From Lucinisca nassula (lineage: Eukaryota > Mollusca > Bivalvia > Lucinida > Lucinidae): 64,000 nt of DNA. Shown here piece by piece: positions 53,330 through 64,000 of the stretch; within the stretch, counting starts at the first letter, position 1, and each line of letters opens with the position of its first letter. The notes beneath the pieces were generated by a model, which saw only the letters and a list, made by a program, of their open reading frames with translations, searched no databases and was not told where the DNA came from. The stretch lies in assembly GCA_963580285.1 (NCBI GenBank), contig OY757026.1:86898651-86962650 (forward strand), in the 5' to 3' direction. Position numbers and translations under genes: made by a program.

Positions 53330-54300
53330 TTGACTGCAGAGAGGGTTGTAGTTGATGACAACATTTGTCATTCAGCCACCAAGTTTGCTGTATGTGTTAC
53401 AAAAGGCCAAGAAAGCTTCCTACGTCATGTTGGTTACCATAACTTCATAAAAGACCATTCAAAGCACGGTTTATTGCAAATTCAAGCTCTTGTACCACCA
53501 CTGAATTTTCCAAATTATTAACGTTATGATTTACTGCCATCAAAAAAAATTTGTGATTAAATGGTGCGACAAAATCATTGAAAAATCAGGGAGAAATCTG
53601 TTTTGGTCTATAAAATTTTTTTCTAATATAGTTTTAAATAAATTGAAATCCAGACGCTTTCGTGCTTCAAGTCTGTCTACTTATGATTTTCCCTTCCTTT
53701 ACACTACACTTACTCATAATCTTATAAAAGAAAAAAATCAGTGATTTAATTAAATGGTTATTTCATAGGGGAGATTCCCTCTATCTTGCATGCAATGTAA
53801 GAAATGTTTTTTTTTTTTTTTTTTTTTTTTTTTTCACAAATGAAGAGCATTATACTTTATGGACATGTCAGAAAGTGTGTGAAACTCCCACCCTTCTACT
53901 GGAAAATATTTACATAAGATTTTGTACTAAGTTATATAGACAAATTGTGGGCATTCCGATGGGTACGAATTGTGCATCCCTTGTAGCTGACCTGTTCTTG
54001 TTTTATTATCAAAGAGACTTCATGATGTCCCTTTTCTTTGAAAACCAATCTTAAATCATCGAAGCCTTTAGCCCGACTTCTAGATATTTGGATGATTTAT
54101 TAAATATTGACAATTCCTATTTTGATGGTTTGATCAGTCAAATTTATCCCCCCACACAAACGCAGACGTCAGTTAAATAAAGCAAATTCTTCTGATACCG
54201 AGGCCTTGTTTTTTTATTTAAATCTACCTATTGTAGATGGGTTTGTTTCCTGCAAAATTTATAATAAACGCCACGATTTGGATTTTGAATTTACCTTTTT
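53330..54300 (+). pseudogene. Retroelement B, RT N-terminal and core region
   Basis: Readable pieces in order: HSKHGLLQIQALVPPLNFPN; KSGRNLFWSIKFFSNIVLNK; RASSLSTYDFPFLYTTLTHN (motif A, with the catalytic Asp in YDF); the IRF.TKL and GIPMGTNCA-like motif B near 53945; and at 54085 SRYLDDLLNIDNSYFDG with an intact YLDD (motif C). A 33-base T run at 53803-53835 and stops break the frame. It is the copy that best shows RT catalytic motifs. It ends where element J begins. Confidence 0.8.
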
Positions 54301-54301
54301 A

Positions 54302-55795
54302 GCTCGCCTGGAGTACATGGAGAGCTATTGTTGTCGCCTCAGTCGTCCGTCTTCGCATTTGCGTTTGCTTTTGCGTGTGCGTTCCCGTCACACTGCGTTA
54401 AAGATTTTTTCAAATGCTTATATATCAACAGTCACTCATCACAGAACACTCATAGTTGGAACTTGGGAAGGTCTCCTGATGTTCAAAGAGAACAGACCCC
54501 TGGGTTCATGCCCCGGGGCGGCGACAGGGGTAAAATTTAGACCACCTATGTAACACCGTGTTAAAGTTTTTGAAATGCTTATATCTCAACAGTCACTCAT
54601 CGAAAAGCATTCATATTTAAAACTTGGATACACGAGAGTGTCTTTTTAGATTCCAAGACAACCCCCCCCCCCCCGGGTTCATGCCTGGAAGGGGGATGGG
54701 GTACGGCTATTGGTCAAAATCTAGGACACATTTGTAATTTGTTGTATACTTTTCCATTATGCTAACAAGTAATAGATACAATTAGTCATACATCAGCCAA
54801 CCTTGTAACATTGGTTTAAGTGTAAAAGGGTGAAGGTCATGGTGACCTACATTTCACGGTCCAGTGATTTTGCCTTATATCTTGAAGACTATCTGTTGGA
54901 GAAACGTCATACCTCGGACCCCATGATTGACCTTAAAATATATCTTGCTCACTGTAACCTATATTCATGGTTCAGTGATTTTGTCTATAAGTGTGAATAC
55001 TATTTGAAAGAGAAATGTCATACCTGCATTATTAGTTCCATGTGACCCGATAATTGACCGCAAAATACATCCGGGTCAGTGTGACCTATGTTTTATGGTT
55101 CAGTGATTTTCCCTTTATCGCGAATACTATTTCATGGAGAAATGTCATACCTGGATTATTAGTTCCATGTGACCCCATGTATTATCTCAAAATATATCTA
55201 GGTCAGTGTGGCCTATATTTCATGGTTTAGTGATTTTGACTCTTATCTTGAATATTCACTATTTGATATAGAAACGTCATACTTGGATTATTTATTCCAT
55301 GTGACTCCATGATTGACCTCAAAATATATCTAGGTCAGTGTGACCTATATTTGATGGTTCGGTGAGTTTGCCTATTATCATGATTAGTGTTTGATAGACA
55401 AATCTCTCGTCTGGATAATTAGTATCATGTGACCCGACGATTTACCTCAATGTATATCTAGGTCAGTGTGACCTATATTTCATGGTTCAGTGATTTTGCC
55501 AATTATCTTTACTACTATTTGAAGGAGAAATGTTATACCAGAAATATTACTTCAAAGCAACCAGATTGGTCTCAAAATATATGTAGGCCAGTATATCCTA
55601 TATTTCATGGTTCAGTGACTTTGTCTTATATATTGAATACTTTTTGATGGAGAAACTTCATATCGGAATAATCAATTCCATGTGACCCGATGGATGACAT
55701 AAAATATATTTAGGTCAGTATGACCTATATTTCAAGATTAAGTGATCCTGCTATATATTTTGAATACTATTTCTTGGCGAAACGTCAAACTTGAA
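54302..55795 (+). repeat. Element J: tandem ~130-bp units with a K-like terminus
   Basis: Opens AGCTCGCCTGGAGTACATGG / GAGAGCTATTGTTGTCGCC, like the K terminus. After a non-repeat section, about seven units from ~54830 carry GGTCAGTGTGACCTATATTT, CATGGTTCAGTGATTTTGCC and GAGAAACGTCATACCTGGAT. No protein. Confidence 0.8.
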
Positions 55796-55802
55796 TTATA
55801 AA

Positions 55803-57350
55803 TAGAAGTGAAGGCAATATCAGCAATCGATACAATTAACCCACAGCAGCCATCAGAGACACCAAGAGGGAAAGAAACACAAACATGAAGCAACAGACCC
55901 TAATGGAACATCGATAGCGGAAAGCCAAAATGACAGATACTATCCCACAAAATGGCCAATTGACTATCCAAAACAAAATAATACAAGCGATACAAACACT
56001 CAAAGACAGACCATAACAAAAATAAACCGTGACAGAAGAACCGCCTTGGAACGGTCAGTGAAACGAATTCCACAGGGGATCTTAAATCGGTTTTACGTGG
56101 CCACAATCCTCGCCCTTACTTCCGTCGCGATTTAGACAAATTATTTGTTCAGTCCGTATGATGGCCTCCTAACTCATCATTGCAACATCTCCGTGAACAC
56201 AAAAAATCCAACAAGCACAGAGATGAGACAACGGTGAGAACTCGACAACAAGAAAACACTAAAAAAGTAAACCAACACTTAAAACTCCGATGGGCCCGAC
56301 CATAGACAGAGCATCAGGTACTAACCAACATTACAGAGAATTAGATCTCTCTAATTCTCTATAAGCCTTTACGCTGGAACCGTCATAAAATCTGAGTAGA
56401 AGTAAAACAAAGATCCGGAATCGATACAATTAACTTACTCCACCCATCAAAGACACCAAAGGGAAAGAAACACAAACATTAAGCGACCAGACCATAATGG
56501 AAACCTAAACAAAGGAAGGCCATAAGGACAGTTACTTTCCCACAAAATGGCCATATGGCCATCCAAAATAAAAAGACACAAGTGATACGCACAGTAAGTA
56601 ACAAACAACACCATTAATAAACCGCCACAGAAGAACCGCCTTGGAACGGTCAGTGGAAAGATTTCCACTGGGGGGCTTAAATCGATTTTACGTGGCCACA
56701 ATCCTCGCCCTTACTTCTGTCGCGATTTAGACAAATAATTTGTTCAGTCCGCATGAAGGCCTCCTAACTCATCAGTGCAACATCTCCGTGAACACAAAAA
56801 ATCAAAGAACCACAGAGGTGAGACAACGGTGAGGACTCGACAGCAAGAAACCACTGAAATGCTGGAGCAAAAGAAAACCAGCAGTTAGACTCCGATGGGC
56901 CCAACCAGAGACAGAGCATCAGGCACCAACCAACAAGGCCTGACCCACCGGCGTGCAACTAAAGAGAGAAGCAAAACTGTCAACCGTGATTGTGTTAGTT
57001 ACCATGCATGCAGTCTGTCGTAGAACATTTATGTTGATCCCAATCTTTTTATATCGAAGAAGGATTTTACGAAATTGGGTGCTGAAGTCATTGCAGTTAT
57101 ATATTTTTCTGAACTTATATACTAAGTCACCATAAAATTCGGGTTCCGATAGACCTTGTTGTGGAAGAGATTTAAGTCTAATATTGAATTTGGAAATTCA
57201 ATCAGAATGACGTCTATAAAATTTTGAAAAGGCTTTGCGTAGTTTATGGTACCGATAAACCTGATTAAGAAGTTTAATAGTTAACAATTTATTACAAGTG
57301 TTGAAGTCAGTTACATAACTACACCCTCTGGCAAATCGAATTCATCGTTG
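55803..57350 (-). pseudogene. Retroelement B copies, antisense
   Basis: A 3' region (55803-56395), then a second copy from the terminus at 56397. The second continues through the 3' region into the RT C-terminal part at 57060-57340 (complement of CAAAGCCTTTTCAAAATTTT). Confidence 0.7.
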
Positions 57351-57490
57351 TTTCATTTTTGTATTCGATAGTTTTATATTCTCTGAGATGTTTCACTAAT
57401 GAGTTAGAAATCATCCGCGCGCACTGAACAAACTATTTGTCTAAACCACGACAGAGAACTTTGTCCTGGTCATTACAAGGCGGTTCTCCT

Positions 57491-57532
<42 letters not shown>

Positions 57533-57750
57533 TGTGTGTTTTCCTTTGCATGCATGCAATTCTAAGATATTTTATGTTTTGGATAGCCGTTTGGTCAATT
57601 CGTCGGAAACTGAATGTCCTTTTTGCTTTCCAATTGTTAACTTTTCATTATATTGAAGTTATTTTATGTTTGTGTTCCTTTCCCTTTTGTATCTTGGATG
57701 GAGGTGTGAGGTAAATGTACCGAATCCTGATCATTGCCTCATTTTCTTTA
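57346..57750 (+). mobile_element. Retroelement B 3' region, divergent, with (TG)n
   Basis: Sense 3' region carrying a (TG)n microsatellite at 57494-57540, ending near GATCATTGCCTCATTTTCTT. Confidence 0.6.
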
Positions 57751-57892
57751 ACATTATTTTATTTTACATATTTTCTCTCCAGCGTGCTGCATATCACTTG
57801 ATACTTGCTATCAATACAATAAACCTTTTAGAAACACAATATTCAACTTCAATTAAACTTGTTTCTGATTCACATGTAAATATTCAAGCAAA

Positions 57893-58588
57893 ATAGAAGT
57901 GAAGGCAATCATCAGGAATCGATACAATTAACCCACAGCACCCAGCAGTGACACCAAAGGAAATAAACACAAATATGAAATAACTAGACCCTAATGGAAA
58001 CATCAATAGCGGAAAGTCAAAAGGACAGCCACTTTCCAACAAAATGACCAACTGGCTATCCAAAACAAAACATTATAAGCGAAACGCACACTCAAAGACG
58101 AACCATATCAAACATAAACAGCGACAGAAGAACCGCTTACATCATAGTGTAGTTTATATTTTCTTGTCATTTGAGATTATTGATTACATTATGAATTTTG
58201 AAAATATTTGAGTGTCACTGATGCGACTAAATTGGTCGAAACTTACTAGTCTGGCCCAGAAAACATGGTCACTCCATATTTTTCAGTTCTGTTGTGTATT
58301 CCTTGCTTCCAAAGGATAACCCTTTCTAGAACATATTGGAACGGTCAGTGAAACGAATTCCACTGGGTTGGCTTAAATCGATTTTACTCAGCTTCAATCC
58401 TCGCCCTAACTTCCGTCACGATTTAGACAAATAATTTGTTCAGTCCGCATGAAGGCCTCATAACTCATCAGTGCAACATATCCGAGAACACAAAAATCAA
58501 ACAACCACAGAGATGAAACAACGGTGAGGACTCGACAGCTAGAAACTACTGAAATGCTGGAGAAAACGAAAACTAAAAGTTAGACTCC
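57893..58588 (-). mobile_element. Retroelement B 3' region interrupted by a G unit
   Basis: B from the terminus at 57893 to ~58139, an antisense G unit at 58140-58337, then B resumes (GGAACGGTCAGTGAAACG) to 58588, where MITE A2 starts. Confidence 0.7.
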
Positions 58589-58589
58589 G

Positions 58590-58873
58590 ATGACATTACG
58601 ATAACACACCCGTGCGACATAGTGCATTTTTTCACATCTCCAAAATGGCCATTTATCTGATGAAAATTCGTGATATTTTTCTTATTTATACTGCAAACAT
58701 AGGTTGTGGGTGCTCGTTAGAACCGCCTCAATGAGGCGGTTCTAACGAGTACCCACAACCTATGTCTTGGAGTAACAATAAGAAAAATAATGTTTACCCC
58801 CGTAAACCCCAGTTTTCTATATACAAAGTGGGGTGTAAGGGGGTCTTCATTTCACGGACTTGGTCACGTGATG
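58590..58873 (+). mobile_element. MITE A2, near-consensus copy
   Basis: CATTACGATAACACACCCGT to GACTTGGTCACGTGATG, 284 bp. The core palindrome centred near 58736 (GAACCGCCTCAATGAGGCGG) extends about 45 bp each way. A second hairpin (CCCCGTAAACCCC / GGGGTGTAAGGGGG) lies in the right half. Best copy to define the family. Confidence 0.85.
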
Positions 58874-59086
58874 CCCCTGAATCCTGAGACTGTAAACATG
58901 CAAAATGTTTCTACCAAGCTGCTGGTCATGTACATATTGGCAACTTGAAAATTATATCAAACTAGAGAATTCGAACTTTTATCCCTAACGGACTTAAATA
59001 TACATTTATTCCTTTCGAAAATAGAGTTTTCTAAATGACGACAAGTTATCGCTTATACCTCATCACGAGAACACGCCTATATAATT

Positions 59087-59324
59087 TTGACCCCCTTATA
59101 CCCCACTTTTATGAAGTAAAAGTGGGGTTCAAGGGGGTATACATTTTTTTTTATTTCAGCTCCAAAACATTGATTGTGGATACTCGATAGAACCGGTTGT
59201 ATCGAGTCCCCGCAATCTATGTTTTGAGCAGAAATTAGAAAAAATTTCATAATTTTTCCTCTTAAAATCCTGAATTTTTGGCCAAAAAGTTGGCAATGTA
59301 TTTGTATAGGGGTGTTTTCGTAAT
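59087..59324 (-). mobile_element. MITE A1
   Basis: CATCACGAGAACACGCCTAT to GGGGTGTTTTCGTAATG; the core apex is shortened (GATAGAACCGGTTGTATCGA). Confidence 0.75.
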
Positions 59325-59489
59325 GTTAAATTAATTCTCTAAGCGCTGGTGTAAGAGGCAGTATCTACTGCTATGAATTACTGGAAATTTTTCATCTTTA
59401 AAATTGTTGATCGATGTATATCATTTTACTCAAATAATACGCATCTTTTACCACCTAAAACTACAATTCATTTCGGCACCTCAAATAGT

Positions 59490-59630
59490 GTATCCAATCA
59501 TTCCACGATAAGTATGTTTTTGTTCCGGCTGATAAGGCTGCAAACAATGCTACCGTTGTTTGCGAACGGCTGCACTTCTTTAATACTCTTAGACAAGAAT
59601 TTCGTGGCACAAAAACCTGCGTTCAGGTTC
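59490..59630 (+). pseudogene. Retroelement B, most 5' RT fragment
   Basis: A shifted frame reads KYVFVPADKAANNATVVCER followed by LHFFNTLRQEF, an RT-upstream block I associate with the same RT-like protein family (from memory). It is the only piece of this upstream region in the window. Confidence 0.55.
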
Positions 59631-59633
59631 CCA

Positions 59634-59765
59634 TTACGCAAACACGCCTATACAAATACACTGCCACCTTTATCGCCGACAATATGAAAATTTAATGAAA
59701 AAATTTGTGATTTTTTTCTTATTTCTGCTCAAAATATAGATTGTGGGCACTCGTTTGAACCGCCT
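59634..59765 (+). mobile_element. MITE A1, left half ending exactly at the apex
   Basis: CATTACGCAAACACGCCTAT through TTTGAACCGCCTC, then the large L palindrome starts, sharing the bases CCTC. Confidence 0.75.
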
Positions 59766-60795
59766 CTACCAAGATTGTTCAAATTATAGCCCTGGGTCCA
59801 GAAATGGCCCCACACTGGGGCCCACCAGTTTTACATGGGCTTGTATAGGGAAATCCTTTAAAAATCTTCTCTGAAACCGTAGGGCCCAGATCTTTGATAT
59901 TTGGTATGAAGCTTCATCTAGTGGACCTCTACCAAGATCATTCAAATTGTAACCGTGGGGCCAAAAATGCCCCTGCCACAGGGCCCACTGGTTTTACATA
60001 GGCTTATATAGGGAAAACCTTAAAAAATTGTCTTGTTTGGTATCAGAAGGCCCAGGTGTTTGATATGTGGTATGAAGCTTCACCTAGTGAACCTCTACTA
60101 AGATTGTTCAAATTATAGCCCTGGGGCTAAATATACCCCAGCGCCGGGGTCTACCAAGATTTTTCAAATCATAGAGTTGGGGCCAAAAATTGCCCCACCC
60201 TGGGACACACATGTACATATCTTAACTCAGGTGAGCGAATTAGGACCATCATGGTCCTCTTGTTCTTATTTCTGGTCTAAAATAAGAAATAAGAACAAGA
60301 GGACCATGATGGTCCTAATTCGCTCACCTGAGTTAAGATATGTACATGTGTGTCCCAGGGTGGGGCAATTTTTGGCCCCAACTCTATGATTTGAAAAATC
60401 TTGGTAGACCCCGGCGCTGGGGTATATTTAGCCCCAGTGCTATAATTTGAACAATCTTAGTAGTGGTTCACTAGGTGAAGCTTCATACCACATATCAAAC
60501 ACCTGGGCCTTCTGATACCAAACAAGACAATTTTTTAAGGTTTTCCCTATATAAGCCTATGTAAAACCAGTGGGCCCTGTGGCAGGGGCATTTTTGGCCC
60601 CAAGGTTACAATTTGAATGATCTTGGTAGAGGTCCACTAGATGAAGCTTCATACCAAATATCAAAGATCTGGGCCCTACGGTTTCAGAGAAGATTTTTAA
60701 AGGATTTCCCTATACAAGCCCATGTAAAACTGGTGGGCCCCAGTGTGGGGCCATTTCTGGACCCAGGGCTATAATTTGAACAATCTTGGTAGAGG
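59763..60795. repeat. ~1.03-kb near-perfect palindrome of repeat L
   Basis: Left arm 59763-60273 and right arm 60285-60795 are reverse complements around an 11-base spacer centred at 60279. By eye I count about three mismatches in 511 bp and no indels. The inner ends carry GGACCATCATGGTCC, itself a palindrome. Confidence 0.93.
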
Positions 60796-61204
60796 TTCAC
60801 TAGATGAAGCTTCATACCAAATAATAAAGACCTGGACCCAGCAGTTTCAGAGAAGATGATGTTTAAAGGATTTTCCCTATGTAAGTCTATGTAAAACCGC
60901 TTGGTCTCTAAGCACCCCCATTTTGGTCGCAGGGCTATAATTTGAACAATCGTCATAGAGGTCCCCTAGATGAAGCTTCATACCAAATTTTAAAGACCTG
61001 GGTCCTACGGTTTCAGAGAAGAAGATTTTATAAAGGATTTCCCTAGGCAAGCACTTATGTGTAAAAGTGGTGGGCCCCAGTGCAAGGGCATTATTGGCCC
61101 CAGGGCTATAATTTGAACAATCTTAGTAGATGTCCCCTAGATGAAGCTTCATACCAAATATCAAAGATCTGGGCTCAGTGGTTTCAGAGAAGAAAATTTT
61201 AACA
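60285..61204 (-). repeat. Element L: tandem ~180-bp units
   Basis: Right palindrome arm continuing outward: units with GAAGCTTCATACCAAATATC, GGTTTCAGAGAAGA and CCATTTCTGGACCCAGGGC. The terminus is AATTCGCTCACCTGAGTTAA, which shares CTCACCTGAG with K. Its outer end passes into K at ~61205. Confidence 0.8.
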
Positions 61205-62500
61205 AGCGGTAAGGAGGAGATGTCGTTTGAAGAGTTTTCTAGTTTTAGCTCTGGCGCTCTTGTTCGCCGCGTTGAATGATTTTAGCTATTTTGGTAGGGA
61301 GTCACCTAACTAACATTCCTGTGAAGTTTGAATCAAATTGGCCAAAGGGTTGAGGAGGAGTTCGCGTTTTGACGTATATTTACAAAGTTTTTTTCTGTTT
61401 TAGCTATGGCGGCCATTTTGCTCATCAGAGCGAAAAACATTTTAGCTATTTTGGTAGTGGGTCATCTAAGCATCATTCCTATGAAGTTTGAATGAAATTG
61501 GTCCAAGGGTAAAAGAGGAGTAGTCGTTGAAAGAATTTTTCTATATTTAGCTCTGGGGGCCATCTTGTTAGTCAGAGCAGAATGATTTTAGCTATTTCTT
61601 GAGGGAGTCACCTACATAACATTCCTGTGAAGTTTGAATCAAATTGGCCCAAGGGTTAAGGAGGAGTTCGTGTTTGAAGCAAATTTACGATGTTTTTCTA
61701 TTTTTAGGTATGGCGGCCATTTTGCTCATCAGAGCAGAACCTTTTCAGCTATTTTGGTAGATGGTCACCTAAGCAACATTCCTATGAAGTTTGAATAAAA
61801 TTGACCCAAGGTTACAGGAGGAGTTGTCGTTTAAAGTTTTTTTCTATTTTTAGCTCTGGCGGCCATCTTGTTTGTTAGAGCATAACGATTTTGGCTATTT
61901 TGGTAGGGAGTCATTTGGGCATTATTCCTGTGAAGTTTGAATCAAATTGGCCCAAGGGTTAAAGAAGAGTTTGTGTTTGAAGCAAATTTACAATGTTTTT
62001 TTCTATTTTTAGCTATGGCGGCCATTCTAACCGTTTTAGCTATTTTAGTAGAAGGTCACCTAAGCAACATTCCTATGAAGTTTGAATTAAGTTGGCCCAA
62101 GGGTACAGGAGGAGTTGTCGTTTACAGAATTTTCTATTTTTAGCTCTGGCGGCCATTTTGTTCACCGGAGCGGGAACGTTTTAGCTATTTTGGTAGAGGG
62201 TCACCTAAGTAACATTCCTATAAAGTTTGAATGAAATTAGCCTTAAGGTACAGGAGAAGTTGTCCTTTAAAGATTTTTCTATTTTCAGCTCTGGCGGCCA
62301 TCTTGTTTAGCGGAGCGGAACAATTTTAGCTATTTTTGTAGTGGGTCACCTCAGCAATATTCCTATGAAGTTTTATTGAAATTGGCTCAAGGGTTAAGGA
62401 GGAGTTAGCATTTAAAGCTAATTGTTGACGCCGCACGACACACGACGGACATTGACTGATCACAATAGCTCACCATGAGCACTTCATGCTCAGGTGAGCT
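61205..62500 (-). repeat. Element K, antisense, with its terminus
   Basis: About nine units of the K family (GTTTGAATCAAATTGGCCC, CTGGCGGCCATCTTGTT, TTTTAGCTATTTTGGTAG). The terminus CATGAGCACTTCATGCTCAGG is at 62475-62495, with CACACGACGGACATTGACTG before it. Confidence 0.8.
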
Positions 62501-62687
62501 AAAAAGCGGACTCCTGATTGACTATGTTAAAAGCAGACGTGACAAAAATAATCCCCTGATTTTGTTTTCACTATTTCTCAGCAAAAATAAGGCTTCAAAA
62601 AGTTCACATTTCATGTAAATTGTCTACTCAGCAGAAAAATTACATCATCAAATTTAATGTCAAGCCTCATTTTCAATGATAAATAAG
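62501..62687. other. Short unrecognised spacer
   Basis: Non-repetitive within the window; no open frame or motif. Confidence 0.4.
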
Positions 62688-62874
62688 AAAATGACATCTC
62701 GAGCCCTGTCGCCCAATGAAACCAATTGGGTTTATTAGCCTCGCACCGTGGTTCCTGGACAGGCTTAGGTCCTCTAAGCGGTTTACCAGTACTAACGTGC
62801 GGGCCGGATTCAGCTCTGCGTGGAAGCATCATGCAGCCCATATATTTCTTCAAGCCCCTATGGGCGGGGGCGAG
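62688..62874 (-). mobile_element. SINE family O, tail-less
   Basis: Antisense body and head (GACATCTCGAGCCCTGTCGC to CCTATGGGCGGGGGC) without the 3' tail. A few bases are deleted around 62740. Confidence 0.7.
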
Positions 62875-62879
62875 CAAAT

Positions 62880-64000
62880 TTCTATTTTTTTTCTATTTTT
62901 AGCTCTGGGGGCCATATTGTTCATCGGAACAAGACCATTTTAGCTATTTTGGTAGAGAGTCATCTAAGCAACATTCCTATGAAGTTTGAATGTAATTGGC
63001 CCAAGGGTACAGGAGGAGTTGTCGGTTGAATATTTTTTTCTATTTTTAGCCCTGGTGGCCATCTTGTTTATCAGAGTTGAATGATTTTAACTATTTTGGT
63101 AGGGAGTCACCTGGGCAACATTCCTGTGAAGTTTGAAGCAAATTTACAATGTTTTTCTATTTTTAGCTCTGGTGGCCATTTTGTTCATTGGAGCGGGATC
63201 ATTTTAGCTAATATGGTATAGGGTCAACGACATAATATTCCTGTGAAGTTTGAATCAAATTGGCCCAAGGGGTAAGGAGGAATTGTCGTTTGAAGAATTT
63301 TTCTATTTTTAGCACTGGCGGCCATCTTGTTAGTCAGAGCGGAACAATTTTAGCTATTTTGGTAGGGAGTCAACCACATAATAGTCCTGTGAAGTTTGAA
63401 TCATATTGACCCAAGGGGTAAGGAGGAGTTGTCGTTTGAAGATTTTTTTTCTATTTTTAGCTCTGGCGGCCATCGTGTTTGCCGCATTGAACGATTTTAG
63501 CTATTTTGTCAGGGAGTCACCTAACTAACATTCCTGTGAAGTTTGAATCAAATTGGCCAAAGGGTTGAGGAGGAGTTCGCGTTTTGACGTAAATTTACAA
63601 AGTTTTTCTGTTTTTAGCTATGGCGGCCATTGCTCATCAGAGCAAAAACGTTTTCGCCATTTTGGTAGTGGGTCATCTAAGCAACATTCCTATGAAGTTT
63701 GAATGAAATGGGCCCAAGGGTAAAGGAGGAGTAGTCGTTTGAAGATTTTTCTATTTTTACCTCTGGCGGCCATCTTGTTAGTCAGAGCGGAATGATTTTG
63801 TCTATTTCTTTACGGAATCACCTACATAACATTCCTGTGAAGTTTGAATCAAATTGGCCCAAGGGTTAAGGAGAAGTTCGTGTTTGAAGCAAATTTACGA
63901 TGTTTTTCTATTTTTTAGCTATGGCGGCCATTTTGCTCATCAGAGCAGAATCTTTTCAGCTATTTTGGTAGATGGTCACCTAAAAAACATTCCTATGAAG
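62880..64000 (-). repeat. Element K, antisense, running off the window
   Basis: About eight more units of the same tandem family. Units near 63480-64000 resemble 61260-61800 closely, in the same order, which suggests higher-order duplication of several units together. Confidence 0.8.

Noticed and set aside
54830..55790. CRISPR-like array (regular repeats at ~130 bp)
   Set aside because: Units are long, diverged and contiguous, without unique spacers or cas genes; this is a eukaryotic tandem-repeat element.
57496..57714. Open frame starting in CVCV repeats
   Set aside because: It is the translation of a (TG)n microsatellite plus retroelement 3' sequence.

Overview
The window looks like animal nuclear DNA, most probably from a mollusc (bivalve-like; impression only). 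One protein is split into exons with GT/AG introns. Several tRNA-headed SINE families have target-site duplications, and there are many fold-back MITEs and tandem-repeat-bearing DNA elements. I see no operons, bacterial ribosome-binding sites, rRNA, CRISPR array or bacterial mobile elements. Letters for repeat families (A, B, C...) are my own labels, not database names.

Host genes. Two are supported. (1) A GT43 beta-1,3-glucuronosyltransferase (B3GAT/GlcAT type) on the + strand, with coding exons 16501-17002, 18855-18941, 22311-22508 and 26140-26241. All junctions are phase 0, and the stop codon is followed by AATAAA at 26303. Its first methionine is not identified. (2) A GT31-like glycosyltransferase on the - strand (53066 down to 52237). 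It appears intronless, with a type II membrane anchor and a DDD motif, and is broken by one apparent single-base frameshift near 52688. Both look like Golgi type II glycosyltransferases. Nothing shows that they are co-regulated.

Layout. 1-2 kb: MITE A copies and AT-rich microsatellites. 2.8-5 kb: a reverse-transcriptase retroelement (family B) with an inverted 3' fragment inside it. 5-15.8 kb: dense nested MITEs (A, N, R, S) and SINEs (C, D, E, F, O), a hairpin-rich repeat Q and a 1.26-kb TIR element M. 16.5-26.3 kb: the GT43 gene, whose introns hold B, S, T, K, N, A, C, D, O, R and X elements. 26.4-29.5 kb: MITEs, element H and about 1 kb without recognisable features. 29.5-38.3 kb: decayed B copies in both orientations and a tandem-repeat TIR element I. 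38.4-45.3 kb: an RTE-like LINE fragment, MITEs A and W, SINEs E and O, and a local segmental duplication. 45.3-51.7 kb: B copies, a tandem array G interrupted by a SINE, and elements H and S. 52.2-53.1 kb: the GT31-like gene. 53.3-59.6 kb: B and the tandem element J. 59.7-64 kb: a roughly 1.03-kb near-perfect palindrome of repeat L and long arrays of repeat K.

Most striking signals: the 99%-identical palindrome at 59763-60795; a MITE family with a ~100-bp hairpin core whose apex recurs as a breakpoint; five SINE families with unrelated heads but a shared 3' tail; and a fold-back element ending 5 bp before a conserved GT43 exon. No new multi-gene system was found. Novelty here lies in repeat architecture.
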